NCBI GenBank assembly: GCA_028023455.1
Contig: JAQFVV010006293.1
Location: 3,636,059-3,700,058 of the forward strand
Origin: Epiperipatus broadwayi
Lineage: Eukaryota > Onychophora > Udeonychophora > Euonychophora > Peripatidae
Direction of reading: 5' to 3'
DNA length: 64,000 bases
Shown one piece after another: positions 11,984 through 22,827 of the stretch (its first letter is position 1; every line of letters begins with the position of its first letter). The notes under the pieces were generated by a model, which saw only the letters and a list, made by a program, of their open reading frames with translations, ran no database searches and had not been told where the DNA came from. The position numbers and the translations under genes were made by a program.

Positions 11984-13051
11984 CACCTGGGTCTCGTTTT
12001 ACGCGATAGATAGGTTCCTCAGAAAACATGCGCAAACGAAATCGCGCAAAAATAGACTTAACTTACATGGGGGGTGCGGTCTGTGATTTTTCAAAATTCG
12101 CGTAAAAGCAAAGCACCAACGTAAAATTACTTTAAAGTTTGCGCAAAAAAAAATATAAGGAAATAAAATATGACTAATAAAAAATTTCAAATTTGAAAAA
12201 AATTGATACAAGACAAACTTTTTTTAACTATAATATTTAATTTTATTCAAAATAATATATTTTTATGCATAATTTAGAGTACAGTAATTTACATTTTTTA
12301 TATACGTTTTAAATATATATCGCTATTTGCGAAAAACACGTTTGTTTGCAAACTGAGGAAATACAACTAGCGCCAACTTCACACACATGTGTCAATGGTT
12401 TTCTGGTGACAACATAATTAGTAATTAATCTTTGAGATGATTTTATTAATTGTTTATGAAACTAACGACTAAAAAATTAAATTGTTATTTTTGTCTTTAA
12501 TTTTTTAATTTTCAATTCTGTTTAAAAATCAAATTTCACATCACATTAATTTCAAGTCGCCAAGTAATTTTTAAATTGTTAATTACAATTAAAAATCAGA
12601 ATTTAATTTTTAATTGTGCCCACTGCAATTACTCACCTTTTAAAAATAAACTTGTGGACACTAAATGATTAATACTGTAATTGATTACGTTCTTTTTTAA
12701 AAAGCAATAACAGAATGTGATTAAAATGCAAAATTAACACACGCACAATGTTTGAACAAATTTACATTATAATCTTGTAAAATTTAATGTGTGTATACAT
12801 AAAATGTGGAAATCATGATTTTAATTTCATTATTGCATAAAATCTTACTATTATAAAGCACTGAAAATATTGAAATTACTAAGATGAAAGTCGAATTCCA
12901 ATAATGTGCTATTACTTTCAATATAACGTAAGTGTGCGAAATTTATTATTTAAAGTAATAGTGCATTATTTTAGTTTGACTTCCGGTGAAACATGAATCG
13001 CGTAACTTCAAAATCGTGTTAAATAAGTCCACGTAAAAAGAGACCCAGGTG
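11984..13051. mobile_element. TA-flanked inverted-repeat element (MITE-like), copy 1
   Basis: The left end CACCTGGGTCTCGTTTTACGCG at 11984 is mirrored at the right end by ACGTAAAAAGAGACCCAGGTG ending at 13051. The flanks are TA at 11982-11983 and 13052-13053. TA duplication is typical of Tc1/mariner-superfamily insertions. The interior (1,068 bp) is AT-rich with no transposase visible. It contains subterminal CGCAAA/GCGTAAA-type short repeats near both ends. Copies 2 (13597-14882) and 3 (from 63827) lie in the same orientation and match through the interior, for example 'AATTTCAAATTTGAAAAAAATTGATACAAGACAAACTTTTTTTA'-type sequence in two parts. It is inserted in the mariner relic. Confidence 0.8.
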
Positions 13052-13206
13052 TATTATAATTATTTCCCCTGCCATTTTGTTTAACAGAAAACAATTTAAT
13101 GTTGTTTCAAGTTTTCAGCCATTACAAAAATCGATAAATAAGCAAGATGTACTTAAAAAAATCATTTACTATGCCATTGCATGAGTTTTCTGGATGATTA
13201 CATTGG
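13052..13206. other. spacer between copy 1 and LINE 3' end
   Basis: AT-rich. It may be the remaining upstream part of the split mariner copy, but I could not align it confidently to a mariner block. Confidence 0.3.
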
Positions 13207-13596
13207 CAGACTGTGATGTGATGCACTGTGACTTCTTATACGGAGGCAAGAATCTCTCAGCCACTATGCCCAGAGAAACCTGTTAGCCACTATCTTCCTT
13301 TTTCCATTCCCGCCCTAAGTTTTCTCACATCCTGCTCCATTCTATTTCCCAACATAATCTTTGTCAACTCCATAGTCTTTATATCTAAATGCCCCTTTTC
13401 CCAAACCCAGCATTAAAACCAATAATCCACTTTCTGTATAATCACTTTGTTTATATTTATTTTTTCACAACTCCATTATTTGTACCCTTTCTGATTTCAG
13501 GCATTTACATTCAATTAACAGATGCCTAATATTTTCTATGCCTTCCTTATACAACTTGTAGACTAAATCACCCACATTTTTCCATTTATGTGTATA
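13207..13596 (-). repeat. LINE copy A 3' end and C-terminal CCHC-like block
   Basis: Minus-strand reading of 13590-13490 gives HKWKNVGDLVYKLYKEGIEN followed by IRHLLIECKCL. This is the usual 'C..C...E...HLLxEC' block at the C-terminus of many LINE ORF2 proteins, with the first cysteines lost. The rest is 3' UTR. About 280 bp at 13215-13560 are repeated at 22833-23105. Confidence 0.75.
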
Positions 13597-14882
13597 CACC
13601 TGGGTCTCATTTTATGCGGTAGATAGTTTCCTCAGAAAATGCGCATAAAAGAAATCGCACAAAAATAGACTTAACTTATCTTGAAAAATGGGGATAGATA
13701 CTGTAATTTTCAAAAATCGCATAAAAGCAAAGCAACAAAAAAAAAAAAAAAGGGAAATAAAATATGATTAATAAAAAATTTCAAATTTGAAAAAAATTGA
13801 TACAAGACAAACTTTTTTTACTTTTTTTAATAACTACAGTATTTAATTTTATTCAAAACAATATATTTTTATGCATAATTTACAGTATTTTAATCATTAT
13901 CACTATTTGATGATATGTAAGTTCGTTTATAAACTAGTAAGACATCTGATTCATCACAAGAGTAAATACAACTAGTGCCAACTTCATTTTTTAATTGCTC
14001 TTATCGTGGACTTCTCCAAACTAAATGCTTTTCAATTGCTGTTGATCCTTCTGATTTCGCTAAGTGATATAAAATTGAAATTTTTGTTTCCAAAGAAATT
14101 CATTTTCTTGGGTGTTTTTTCCTCTCTGTTAGAGTAAACTAAAGGTTTAAAATAAAAATAAGAACTTAGAACTTACGATAATAAAAAGACACCGACTCAC
14201 TACTTATGGACAAAATTTAATTAAAACTAACAATTAAAAATTAAATTCTTATTTTTGTCTTTAATTTTTTAATTTTCAATTCTGTTTAAAATCAAATTTC
14301 ATTGTTTCAGTTGACATTACGTAATTTTTAAATTGTTAATTACAGTTAAAAGTCAGATTTTAATTGTCAAATTTAATTGTGCCCACTGCTGTTACTCACT
14401 TTTTAAAAAAAAATTTGCAGTTACTAAATGATTAATTGATTACGTACTCTTTTTTAAAAAGCAAAAATAGAATGTGATTTAAAATGCAAAAACAACAACA
14501 TGCATAATATAGGCATCTATAACGTTTGAACAGATTTACATTATAATCTTGTAAAATTCAATGTGTGTATATAAAATGGGGAAATCCTGATTTTAAGTGA
14601 ATTATGAACTTATTGCATAAAATCTATTACAGTACTATTATAAAATGCTGAAAATATTGAAATTATTAGATGGAAGTCAAACCCTGATAATGTGCTATTA
14701 CTTTAAATATGACGTGTGAGTGCACAAAATTTATAATATTTAAAGTTATAGTGCATTATCAGAGCTTGACTTCTGATCTAATAATTTTTATCACGTAAAA
14801 GAAAACCACATACAAAGATATAAAGAAATAAAATAACTTCAAAATCGCATTAAATAAATCCCCAAAAAATGAGACCCGGGTG
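13597..14882. mobile_element. TA-flanked inverted-repeat element (MITE-like), copy 2
   Basis: It starts CACCTGGGTCTCATTTTATGCGG at 13597 and ends ...AATGAGACCCGGGTG at 14882, between TA at 13595-13596 and TA at 14883-14884. It is 1,286 bp, related to copy 1 throughout and in the same orientation. The insertion interrupts the LINE just upstream (in LINE sense) of its HLLIEC block, so it is younger than that LINE copy. No coding potential was recognised. Confidence 0.82.
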
Positions 14883-15439
14883 TATTCCCTTATTGCTAAA
14901 GATTCTGTTCGAACCTTAAACAGTAAACTATTTTTTTTTGCTATTATCACAAATTAACTCACATACAATCTTCTGCTTTTTTATATATTTAAACTTTTTT
15001 TACTCTCCATATTAGTTCTCCAACTTCCTATTTTTTTATTAATGCATCTATTCTTCTGTCCCATTCCTTACCACTATAACACTCGACAATTTTCCTAACA
15101 CAATAATCCTACCTTTTGTATAAGTATACTGAGATAAATTCTTTATCCAAATCTGTATACTGTACTAACTTTCTCACCCATCCTGTTGCTTGCCCTTTAC
15201 TTATAGCCCAATTAAATACTACTTTGGCTATTCTCTTATTATTCATAAACTGCAATCTACTGAACATTTCATTTTGTTTTTTTCATCTCTCTATAAAAAG
15301 TTGACCATCCCATTTCTTCTTGAATTGCCTCTTTTGCTATCCACACATCTGCATTTAATGCATGTCTTCCTACTTCTCTTTGTTCTTTTTCTAAGTTATC
15401 TAATACCTCTTTACTAACACATAAAGTATCGTTACCATA

Positions 15440-16870
15440 TGTTAACCCTGCTACTGTCGCTTCCTTTTATACAATTCTAGCTACATCATACTTATTATAT
15501 GAAAATACTGTTAATTTCTTTATCAATCCCTTTCTTTTCTTTGCTTCATTTATTTATTTTTTCTCCCATTCATCCAAACAATTTCTCTTGAGTATTTAAG
15601 ATGATTCCCAAATAGTTATACCTATTTGCTACACTTAATTTTATATCCCTCAATAGAAATTCTTTGTCTTCTCTTTTCCCCAGTATTAATCATCATTACT
15701 TTTGATTTTTTTTCACTAAATTTAATCCCTATCTCTTTACCCACCCTTGCACATGTCCTCAGTCTAACTTCTATATCTTCTTTCTGTGCACAAGAAGACA
15801 TCTGCAAATAAAAGATCTGATAATGTATATACTCCCTTGCCACCTATTAATGGTATCTCTACCTCTCTTCCTAGTCTCTCTATTTCTCTTTCTCCATTTC
15901 TCTCAAATACAACAAAAACAAAATAGGTGACATAGGGCATCCTTACCTTAGTTCCACCCCATATTTAACCTTTAACTGATTTTGTATTCCCTGATTGATA
16001 TGTATAGTAATTATTTTTATATAATCTCTTAATAATATCCACTAAAGCTCCATCCATTTTCAAATTTACTAAACTTATCCATAATCTATTTCTATTTACT
16101 CTATCATATGCCTTCTCTATATCTATAAAAACCATATATAACTGTCTACCTGTATTTCTACTCATATCGATAAACTGTGTAACTACAAATAAACTATCTC
16201 CTATATGCCTATCCAATTAAAAACCTCCCTTTTTTTCTTCCACTATATTATTTTATTTCATCCATTTTGCGACTCTTCTAGCCACCATATATGCGAAAAC
16301 TTTATATAACACTGACATTACCTCTATCGGTCTATAATTGCTTAACTTTCTATGATCTTTATTTTCCCTTTAAATAGTCGCCTTATTCTTCTATTACTCC
16401 AACTACCTGGAAAATCTCTCTTCTGTGCCATCTTATTAAACATGATAATAGTTTTAATTTTGCCCTATATCCTAAATTCATTACCCTCTCTGCTGCCCAT
16501 CCATCCAACCCTCTTGCCTTTCTACTTTTCACTTTCTTCCTTGCCTCATTCAGTTCAGTTTCTGTAAACCTAATATTCCCATTACTATATGCTTTCATGT
16601 TTGCTATCACTCTATCCTTCACATTTACCATCTTTTCTATATCCAATACATACTTATATAAGATTATTTCTAATTCTTTTCTAGAGCTATTTCTCTCTCC
16701 CCTACATTCCTTCTTTTAATGTATTTCCAAAATTTTTTACTCCCATCTCTTCCACTTTTATTAATATCCTTCAATAATTTACTATTCAATTTCATTCTCT
16801 CTCTATAATTATCTATTTTAGCCAACTTCTTTTTTTTTCTAAGTACTTTTCTCATTTAACATTAACAATT
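15440..16870 (-). pseudogene. LINE copy A reverse transcriptase
   Basis: The minus-strand pieces in order are as follows. An upstream linker, YRERMKLNSKLLKDINK and DGSKKFWKYIKRR, lies at 16850-16690. FTETELNEARKKVKSRKA...GLDGW lies at 16570-16480. The palm is at 16216-15965: DSLFVVTQFIDMSRNTGRQL then FIDIEKAYDRVNRNRLW, which carries the first catalytic aspartate block. The catalytic box that should read YADD appears near 15800 as LLFADVFLC, shifted and degenerate. It is followed by IGIKFSEKKSKVMMI ('GLxxNxxKTKxM'). Multiple stops and frame changes show it is dead. In an intact element this enzyme would copy the LINE RNA at a nicked target. Confidence 0.8.
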
Positions 16871-16929
16871 TTTTCACTTTCTTACATTTATATTCTCTGC
16901 ATGCTTTTTTCCTCTCTTTTACACGTTTA

Positions 16930-17429
16930 CTAACTCTCACTTCTGAATATTCTCACCTGTTGCCACTCGTTCTATTTCACCACACCAGTTTTTATACCCA
17001 CCCCCAACCAACTCGTTCATGGTTTTTTCAACCTTTATTTTATACTCTTCTAACTTATTTTTATCATTCATTCTCTGTCCACATCTTTCACTATCATTTC
17101 TACTTTTATTTCTATTTTCCATCACATTACTAACCATTTCTATTATAAAGAAGTTATGATCACTATTACATACTCTCTTCATTATCAAACACCTTATTTT
17201 CCATACTTTATTTATTCCCTCTTTCTCTATTACTACATAATCTATTGTGTCGAGTATATTATTTCTAGACCATAAATAATAAATTTCTAATGCTCAAATT
17301 CACTTTCTGACAAAAATTCTTCAAAAGCTGTCTATTGTTATTACCTACTTCATCAATTTCTTCAATTATGTCCATTCATATCCCCTATAACCATTATTCT
17401 CTTCCCCCTTTTTTTGAAACTCTGTATAT
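16930..17429 (-). pseudogene. LINE copy A endonuclease, C-terminal part
   Basis: Minus-strand frame with RVCNSDHNFFIIEMVSNVM gives the conserved SDH block that closes the APE-type endonuclease of LINEs. It is followed by a lysine-rich linker (NRNKSRNDSERCG, DKNKLEEYKIKVEKTMNELV). At 17429 the LINE sequence stops abruptly and the gypsy LTR stub begins. The 17040-17425 section is a diverged duplicate of 20471-20855. Confidence 0.75.
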
Positions 17430-17512
17430 TTAAATACGTTTAATTGAAACAATTTCTTTTTAACGATTTATTTATTAGTTTTCTTAAGTTTAAAAATATT
17501 TAATATTTTGCA
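17430..17512 (-). repeat. gypsy A 3' LTR stub
   Basis: Read on the minus strand from 17512, TGCAAAATATTAAATATTT matches the start of the 5' LTR at 20470. The match runs to about 17430 (equivalent to 20386), where it breaks into LINE sequence. Confidence 0.75.
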
Positions 17513-17531
17513 GTCCTCCTCTTACTCCTGA
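17513..17531 (-). other. polypurine tract of gypsy A
   Basis: On the minus strand AGGAGTAAGAGGAGGAC lies directly before the TG that starts the 3' LTR. This is the expected position and composition of the plus-strand primer of LTR retrotransposons. Confidence 0.7.
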
Positions 17532-17760
17532 AAATCATTTAGGTCTACATATAGTCATTGAATCTGACTCATTTTCGTATCTGATGTCTGGATCTGGGTG
17601 ATCTAGTTGTTAATTTTGTTGGCTTTGGTGTTGATTCTAGTGCCTGTTCTATTCTTCCAGGTTCCATCTCGCAGCTTTCTGGTTTTTCCTTTTCATCCTC
17701 GATTCGTATCCATGTGGTATTGGTTATGCTGTGTCATATTTCTGGATTTTCATCTTTTGG

Positions 17761-17950
17761 CATGGGCACTGCAAATTTGCCAATCTTCAAATTGCCGACG
17801 AACATGATTTATATGTCTTCGGTATGTTGTCCCATTCTGTACTTGGATAATTGCTATTGGTTTTGATATTTTTTCAATTTCTCCTTTGATCCATTTCTTT
17901 TGGATTATGTCTCAAACCCAAACTCTGTCGTCTATTATATATATTTTTTC
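17761..17950 (-). pseudogene. gypsy A integrase C-terminal domain
   Basis: Minus-strand reading: DDRVWV, a stop, then KKWIKGEIEKISKPIAIIQV, NGTTYRRHINHVRRQF. This matches the C-terminal 'DxVxVRDYxxxKWxPGxIxxxxGPxSYxVxxxxGxxxRRHxDHxR' block of gypsy integrases. One stop codon is present and the catalytic core upstream is absent. Confidence 0.75.
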
Positions 17951-18311
17951 TCTGTTTCAATCAGTTTTTTGTATTTTTTCGACCAGCTATGTGTATTTTA
18001 CTAATAATTTCTTATTCTGGTATGGATTTTATTTTTAGTTTATAAGTTTCTAATTCTTTTTCAAAACTGTAATCTCTTTTTGAAATGATTCAATTCTCCC
18101 CTGCACCTGTCTTCTTGTTGACGGTGCAGGTGGCTTAATACATGGCCCACTCTTCGCAGAGTTACAATGTCTTTTGTTGGCAGTATCTTTCATTTCTACA
18201 ATTTTTTTGAACACAGGAAATTTACTAGTTTTATAGATGAATGGTTGTGCATTAAAGAATTCTGCCTTTTTGTATGCTATTTTTCAATCAAGAGGGATTT
18301 TTTTAATAATT

Positions 18312-18660
18312 TTAATTTGGATTCCTGGTTTGTGGAGCCATAAGGATCAGGTTAATCTTAACTTTTACAATGTATAGCGGTAGATTCATTTTTTTACTGC
18401 GATAGTTGATGGGTGCTATCACAGAGCCTAATAATCTGAGCACATTTCCATTTACATCACGTGCTCCAATGTTCGTTTTCTCCAATTTATTTTCTTCATT
18501 ATCAGATGACAGCGACATCCAGTCTGTTAGTGCCCTCAGAGAAATACCTCACCCATTATCTATCTCCATCAACAGTACTTTTACACAAAGTTTCAGCTTC
18601 ATCATAAACTGATTGAGAACTTGTGCCCAAGTTTTTCAATCGTATGGTAGTAACCTTCCC
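18312..18660 (-). pseudogene. gypsy A aspartic protease remnant
   Basis: Minus-strand reading gives KVLLMEIDNG, a stop, then GISLRALTDWMSLSS...NIGARDVNGNVLRLLGSV and LPLYIVKVKINLILMA. The first piece fits 'MExDTGAAxSxI' with the catalytic D kept (EID) and the T-G-A replaced by N-G-stop. The second fits the flap and C-terminal strands. The usual LLG near the end is not clear. Confidence 0.65.
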
Positions 18661-18714
18661 TATTTTCTTGCATATACGTGCTAAGTGCTCTTTTTTCGCC
18701 CTATCAAGCTTGAC

Positions 18715-18790
18715 TCTTTAAGTCACCTACATTCTTTTGATATATGGCCTCTTTTACCACAACAAAAACATGTTACATTAACATTCTTAT
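18715..18790 (-). pseudogene. gypsy A gag zinc knuckle
   Basis: Minus-strand reading gives VTCFCCGKRGHISKECR, a C-x2-C-x4-H-x4-C zinc knuckle as in nucleocapsid proteins that bind retroelement RNA. It lies upstream of the protease, as expected for gag. Confidence 0.75.
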
Positions 18791-19500
18791 TTTTTTTTTA
18801 GCTTTCAGCGGCACCGATTTTTCCTGCTCTGTTTTAAACACACATCTAGGGTTTCATCTCTCTTAGTGCTAAAAATCTGAGCCTTGTACTCTACGCCTTT
18901 TTTTATGGCCATCTCATATGTAATCTCAGGTTCCATGAGAAATTATTGTCTGAGTCTATCATCAGACATTCCCTTTAGTAGTAACTGGTCCATGAATATT
19001 TCGTCCATGAACTTACCATACTCATAACCTTTAATCAATTCTCTAAGAGCTGCGTTATACTCTATTTTTTTCACCCTCCAGCTGCTTCCTTCTTTGTGTG
19101 CCATGATGAATGAGGTCTGAAATGATCGCTTAATTTCTCTATTTGATTATCATACTTTACTTTCTCAGTAATAGGTATTTTTAACAATCTAATTTATGAC
19201 CTCTATCACTTTAATACCAGTGAAACTCATGAGCGCAATTACTTTCCTTTTGTTATCTTCAATACCATTCAATGTAAAGTTTTGTAACTGCGTAATATAC
19301 AACAGCCATTCAGACTCTTGCTCACCTCGAATTCAGCTATACTATTCTGCCCAAAAGCACTCATTACAAATTACTGAACAATTAGTCTTACTGCTAACTT
19401 TAATGAATATAATTCTGCACTTTTCTCCCCAAGTTCGAAAACCTGAATGCCAGAAGCTTACTAATGGCTTAAACTCTTTCCTATTTTCCTAGGTTCAAAC
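18791..19500 (-). pseudogene. gypsy A gag region, decayed
   Basis: Its position between the 5' LTR/leader and the zinc knuckle suggests gag. The minus strand has short open pieces in several frames with frequent stops. I could not name individual gag motifs beyond the zinc knuckle. Confidence 0.4.
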
Positions 19501-20470
19501 AACAATGACCGTCAATAATTTGGCTTTTTAACTTATTCGCTATTCACAGGTTCAATATGACTGCACCAATAATTTGCTGTGTCCTCAACAATGACTGGCC
19601 AACCAGCAAACAAATATACAATAAAAACTCCACAGATAACAGTTCATATATATTTAGCAATAATAATTTATTAACAATTAGTAAAAAGAATTACGATACT
19701 GATCTTTAACACTAATATAAAGTCTGCATTTGATCGAACTTAATTCACAGGTTAATTACTGAATAGTGAATACAGTTTACACAATTAAGGAAAAACTATT
19801 AATTAATTTTACCTTCACTACCATCTAATATAGGTTTTATAACATACCCTCTAAGAGCCTCTTGAGGCATTCAAAATAATAATAAGATCAGGACGGTTTG
19901 TTAAAAATACTAGTCGGCTTAGTGACCTATAGGAGCCAAGATCCTGGGATTGAAATCCTCCGAAGATGATTTGTACTGCTCTTCAACTCATGGATGTACT
20001 AACAATAGCAGCTACCACAGAAAAAGCCAATAGTCCTTTTTCTCTAGTTTTTTATATCCATCTTTTTCTTTGTTTCTCTTATCTTCTGGAGTAAATTCTT
20101 TGGTTTTAGTTAATCAGTTCGCTTAATTAATTTATTTATTATTTAGATTTTGTTATCATATAACGAAATTAAACTTAACTTTTTAATTATACAATTAATT
20201 ACTCTCTTAGGAATTTATTTCCATATACGGTAATTTATAAGATTTATAATAATTAATCATAGGAATTTATTTCCATATCTGTTAAGATTTTGTATTTATA
20301 CAATTAATTAGTATCTTAGGAAATCATTTCCATATAAGGTAATTTATAAGGTTTTTTCCATTAATTATTATATACATGAGTCGTTTATTTAAACTACGTT
20401 TAATTGAAACATTTCTTTTCAACGATTTATTTATTAGCATTCTTAAGTTTAAAATATTTAATATTTTGCA
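19501..20470 (-). repeat. gypsy A leader and 5' LTR region
   Basis: The LTR start is at 20470 (minus strand). Its other boundary and the primer binding site could not be fixed by eye. Within it, three copies of a unit with TAGGAA(A)T(T/C)ATTTCCATAT and, after a few bases, GTAATTTATAAG (plus-strand reading) lie at about 20208, 20261 and 20318. Confidence 0.45.
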
Positions 20471-20930
20471 CTCTTCTAACTTATTTTTATCATTCACTCT
20501 CCATCCACATCTTTCACTATCTTTTCTACATTTATTTCTATTTTCCATCACATTACTAACCATTTCTATTATAAAGAAGTTATGATCACTATTACATACT
20601 CTCTTCATTATCAAATACCTTAATTTTCTGTACTTTATTCACTCCCTCTTTCTCTACTACTACATAATCTATTATGTGGAATATATTATTTCTAGACCAT
20701 GTGTATTGTCCCTCATAAATATTTGATAAATTTCCAATGCTCATATTCACTCTCTGATAAAAATTCTTCAAAAACTGTCTATTCTTATTACCTACATCAT
20801 CAATTTTTTTAATATGCCCATTCATATCTCCTTTAACCATTATTCTCTTTTCTTTGAAACTCTGTATATCATTAATTAGGCATTCATATGTGCTATTATT
20901 CCACTCCATTATAATTTGATTATCTTATCT
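20471..20930 (-). pseudogene. LINE copy B APE-type endonuclease
   Basis: Minus-strand open frames at 20909-20592 and 20614-20471 give IMVKGDMNGHIKKID (the GDxN block), YEGQYTWSRNNIFHIIDYVV (the TW...IDY block) and RVCNSDHNFFIIEMV (the SDH block). These are three consecutive conserved blocks of LINE endonucleases, which nick target DNA to prime reverse transcription. A frame change separates the two frames and the N-terminal blocks were not clearly seen. Confidence 0.8.
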
Positions 20931-21199
20931 CCTAACCTTATCTCAAACCATGAATGTTCTTAACATTTAACAGTATTTAAATATTTTTTTGACATAACTC
21001 CTATACCATCATTCTTTTTCTTTTTTATTTATAGCCAAATCTTCCAGAATAGGTTCTTCTTCTCCTCTTAGATGTGTTTTCACTACTGCTAATATCTCAA
21101 GCTCTTCATTTTTAATTGCTTTGTTTAATTCCAGCCATTTTTATGGTCTCCTACTATCTTGCATATTCAAATATCCAATTTTAACAAGTTCTTCTTTCC

Positions 21200-22340
21200 T
21201 AACTACTCATTTATGAATTCTTTTGACTCTTTCTTCTCCATTGCATTTATAAATAACTTGCTTACCATTAACTTTACAGACCCATTCCCTTTCCATATCT
21301 ATATTTATATCTAAATCAGCTACCCTTTGATTATTTCTTACATCCTGTCCATTCTTCCTCTTTCTGATAACACTGCCACTTAACCCCCCATTATAAGTTT
21401 CCTGAACTATATTTTTATAAATCCAACTCCGTAAAACTTCATTTCCTTGTTTTTCTAAGTGCAATCCATCTTTACTATATAACTCCTTTCCAATAAAAAT
21501 ATCCCACACATCCACAAACATAACATCATTTTTCTCATACAATTTTTTCAATCTCTCATTTATAGAACATGTCCTATCTAACATATACCTCTTGTCAACT
21601 CTTAGTAATAATCCAACTATTCCTACTCTTCCTTTAATCTTATTCAAATTCCTAATCAATTCTATGTATTCATCCATTACTCTCTTTGATAACTCTGACA
21701 AATTATTAGTCTTTAACATAATATACACATCTCTATTCCCTTCTTTCTTTACTTTGTCTGTAACATCCCTAATTCTAGCTTTAGGGAAACATACTCTTAC
21801 ATTACATACCTGTTTCTATTTTCCCTTGCAATTATATCTCCACATTCTCTAATTAGTGAATCTCATGTCAATACTGTCTCATAGTCTACTTTCTCCGCTT
21901 CATCTGTAACATTCTCTACTACCTTCTGGACTTCCTTATCTACTTCTTCCTTATTATTTCTACTCAATAATTTCTGTATCAGCTCATACTTTGTCTCTAA
22001 CGATTTTAATTTTGCTTTTACATCCTTTACCTCTTCCTCTATCTTACTTATTTTTTTGGCTAACCATCTTCATTGCACTACTAATTTTTCCACCAATATC
22101 CTATCTTCCTTAATTATATTTTGCTCCATTTCTCCTGACCTTCTCTTTAAACTATTTACACTTAGAAACCACTTTTTCACCTCTTATCACATTTACACAC
22201 TGTCTACATAAACATAAACCATAAACCTCATCACACATGATACACTCTACCACAGCATGCCTAATTTCTTTCTGACCATTATATATGCATTGTGGAATAC
22301 AAATGCAATCTCTATATTTGACTTTATACCTTTTCTCCTA
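21200..22340 (-). pseudogene. LINE copy B ORF1: zinc finger, coiled coil, SGNH esterase
   Basis: At the N-terminal side (about 22320-22195) the minus strand reads RDCICIPQC, then ECIMCDEVYGLCLCRQC. Its cysteine/histidine spacing is PHD- or RING-like. A lysine/glutamate-rich heptad stretch follows (about 22060-21900, KISKIEEEVKDVKAKLKSLE). Then an SGNH-hydrolase fold: block I at about 21860 is degenerate (DSLIRECGDI, expected GDS), block III reads KTNNLSELS (expected GTNNL), and block V reads YSKDGLHLEKQGNEVL with the catalytic D and H. CR1-like LINEs are known to carry PHD plus esterase in ORF1. The esterase's role is unsettled; membrane or lipid interaction has been suggested. Confidence 0.78.
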
Positions 22341-22430
22341 CACTTCAAACCATCTTGCACGGAAGGATAAAAACTTTACTTTTCTTTAAAGACGATCATC
22401 GATAACCACATGTTTTCTAACCTTAGGCCT

Positions 22431-22827
22431 CCAAAATGTTATCTTTTTTCTCAAAGAAATCACACCCCTTTTTTAAATTAAAAAAATTCTTTATTAGCGA
22501 ATTTACTAAAAAACCAACTAATCTTACATACAACTTAGTTGTAAAATATCCTGACATTAACACAAATTCAACAAAATAATTATTCTTTTTTTACTTCTAT
22601 ATTTAAAATGGTGAACAAAATACTTTCTAAATGTTAACAATTTTCGATCTTTCTAAATTCAATTAAATCTATCTCTCTTGATCACAATTTACTCTCTACT
22701 TTCATACAATAAGCAAAAGTCTTTGTATTGGTGATCTCAGATGATTAATCACATAAAAAGGGCAAAGAAAAAAAAAAAACTTCAACTTAGCTTTCAGCAC
22801 AGAATAATCATGTCAGCAAAGCAGCCA
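22431..22827. other. no gene recognised, possible LINE B 5' UTR
   Basis: AT-rich sequence between the N-terminal coding end of LINE copy B and the next LINE 3' end. It could hold the 5' UTR of copy B. No promoter motif was identifiable. Confidence 0.35.

Larger units (their letters stand above)
13207..17429 (-). mobile_element. LINE copy A (CR1-like), endonuclease to 3' end, with nested element
   Basis: On the minus strand this runs from an endonuclease C-terminal part (17429-16930) through reverse transcriptase (about 16870-15440) to a C-terminal zinc-binding block and a 3' end at 13207 with GTGATGTGATG repeats (plus-strand reading). The same 3' end recurs at 22828. Two related copies lie at 20471-22430 and 27897-30520. 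Their ORF1 carries an SGNH esterase, and together with the short tandem repeats at the 3' tip this points to the CR1/L2 group. The TA-flanked element at 13597-14882 splits it. Many frameshifts make it inactive. Confidence 0.8.
17430..20470 (-). mobile_element. gypsy-type LTR retrotransposon A, internally deleted
   Basis: On the minus strand the order is: 5' LTR starting TGCAAAATATTAAATATT at 20470, gag region, zinc knuckle (about 18770), protease (about 18600-18312), an integrase C-terminal block (about 17940-17770), a polypurine tract (17513-17531) and a 3' LTR stub (17512-17430). Reverse transcriptase, RNase H and most of integrase were not found between 18312 and 17940, so a deletion removed them. 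The 3' LTR is truncated to about 83 bp and abuts LINE copy A. Stops are common. Confidence 0.75.
20471..22430 (-). mobile_element. LINE copy B (CR1-like), ORF1 and endonuclease
   Basis: On the minus strand this runs from a zinc-finger/coiled-coil/esterase ORF1 (about 22330-21200) to the APE-type endonuclease (20930-20471). It then stops abruptly at the 5' LTR of gypsy A. It supplies the 5' half that copy A lacks, but about 385 bp (20471-20855) are present in both. Copies A and B are therefore not simply one element split by the gypsy insertion. Confidence 0.75.

Noticed and set aside
13597-14882. Intron of the LINE or a separate gene
   Set aside because: TA flanks, inverted ends and homology to 11984-13051 show a transposon insertion.
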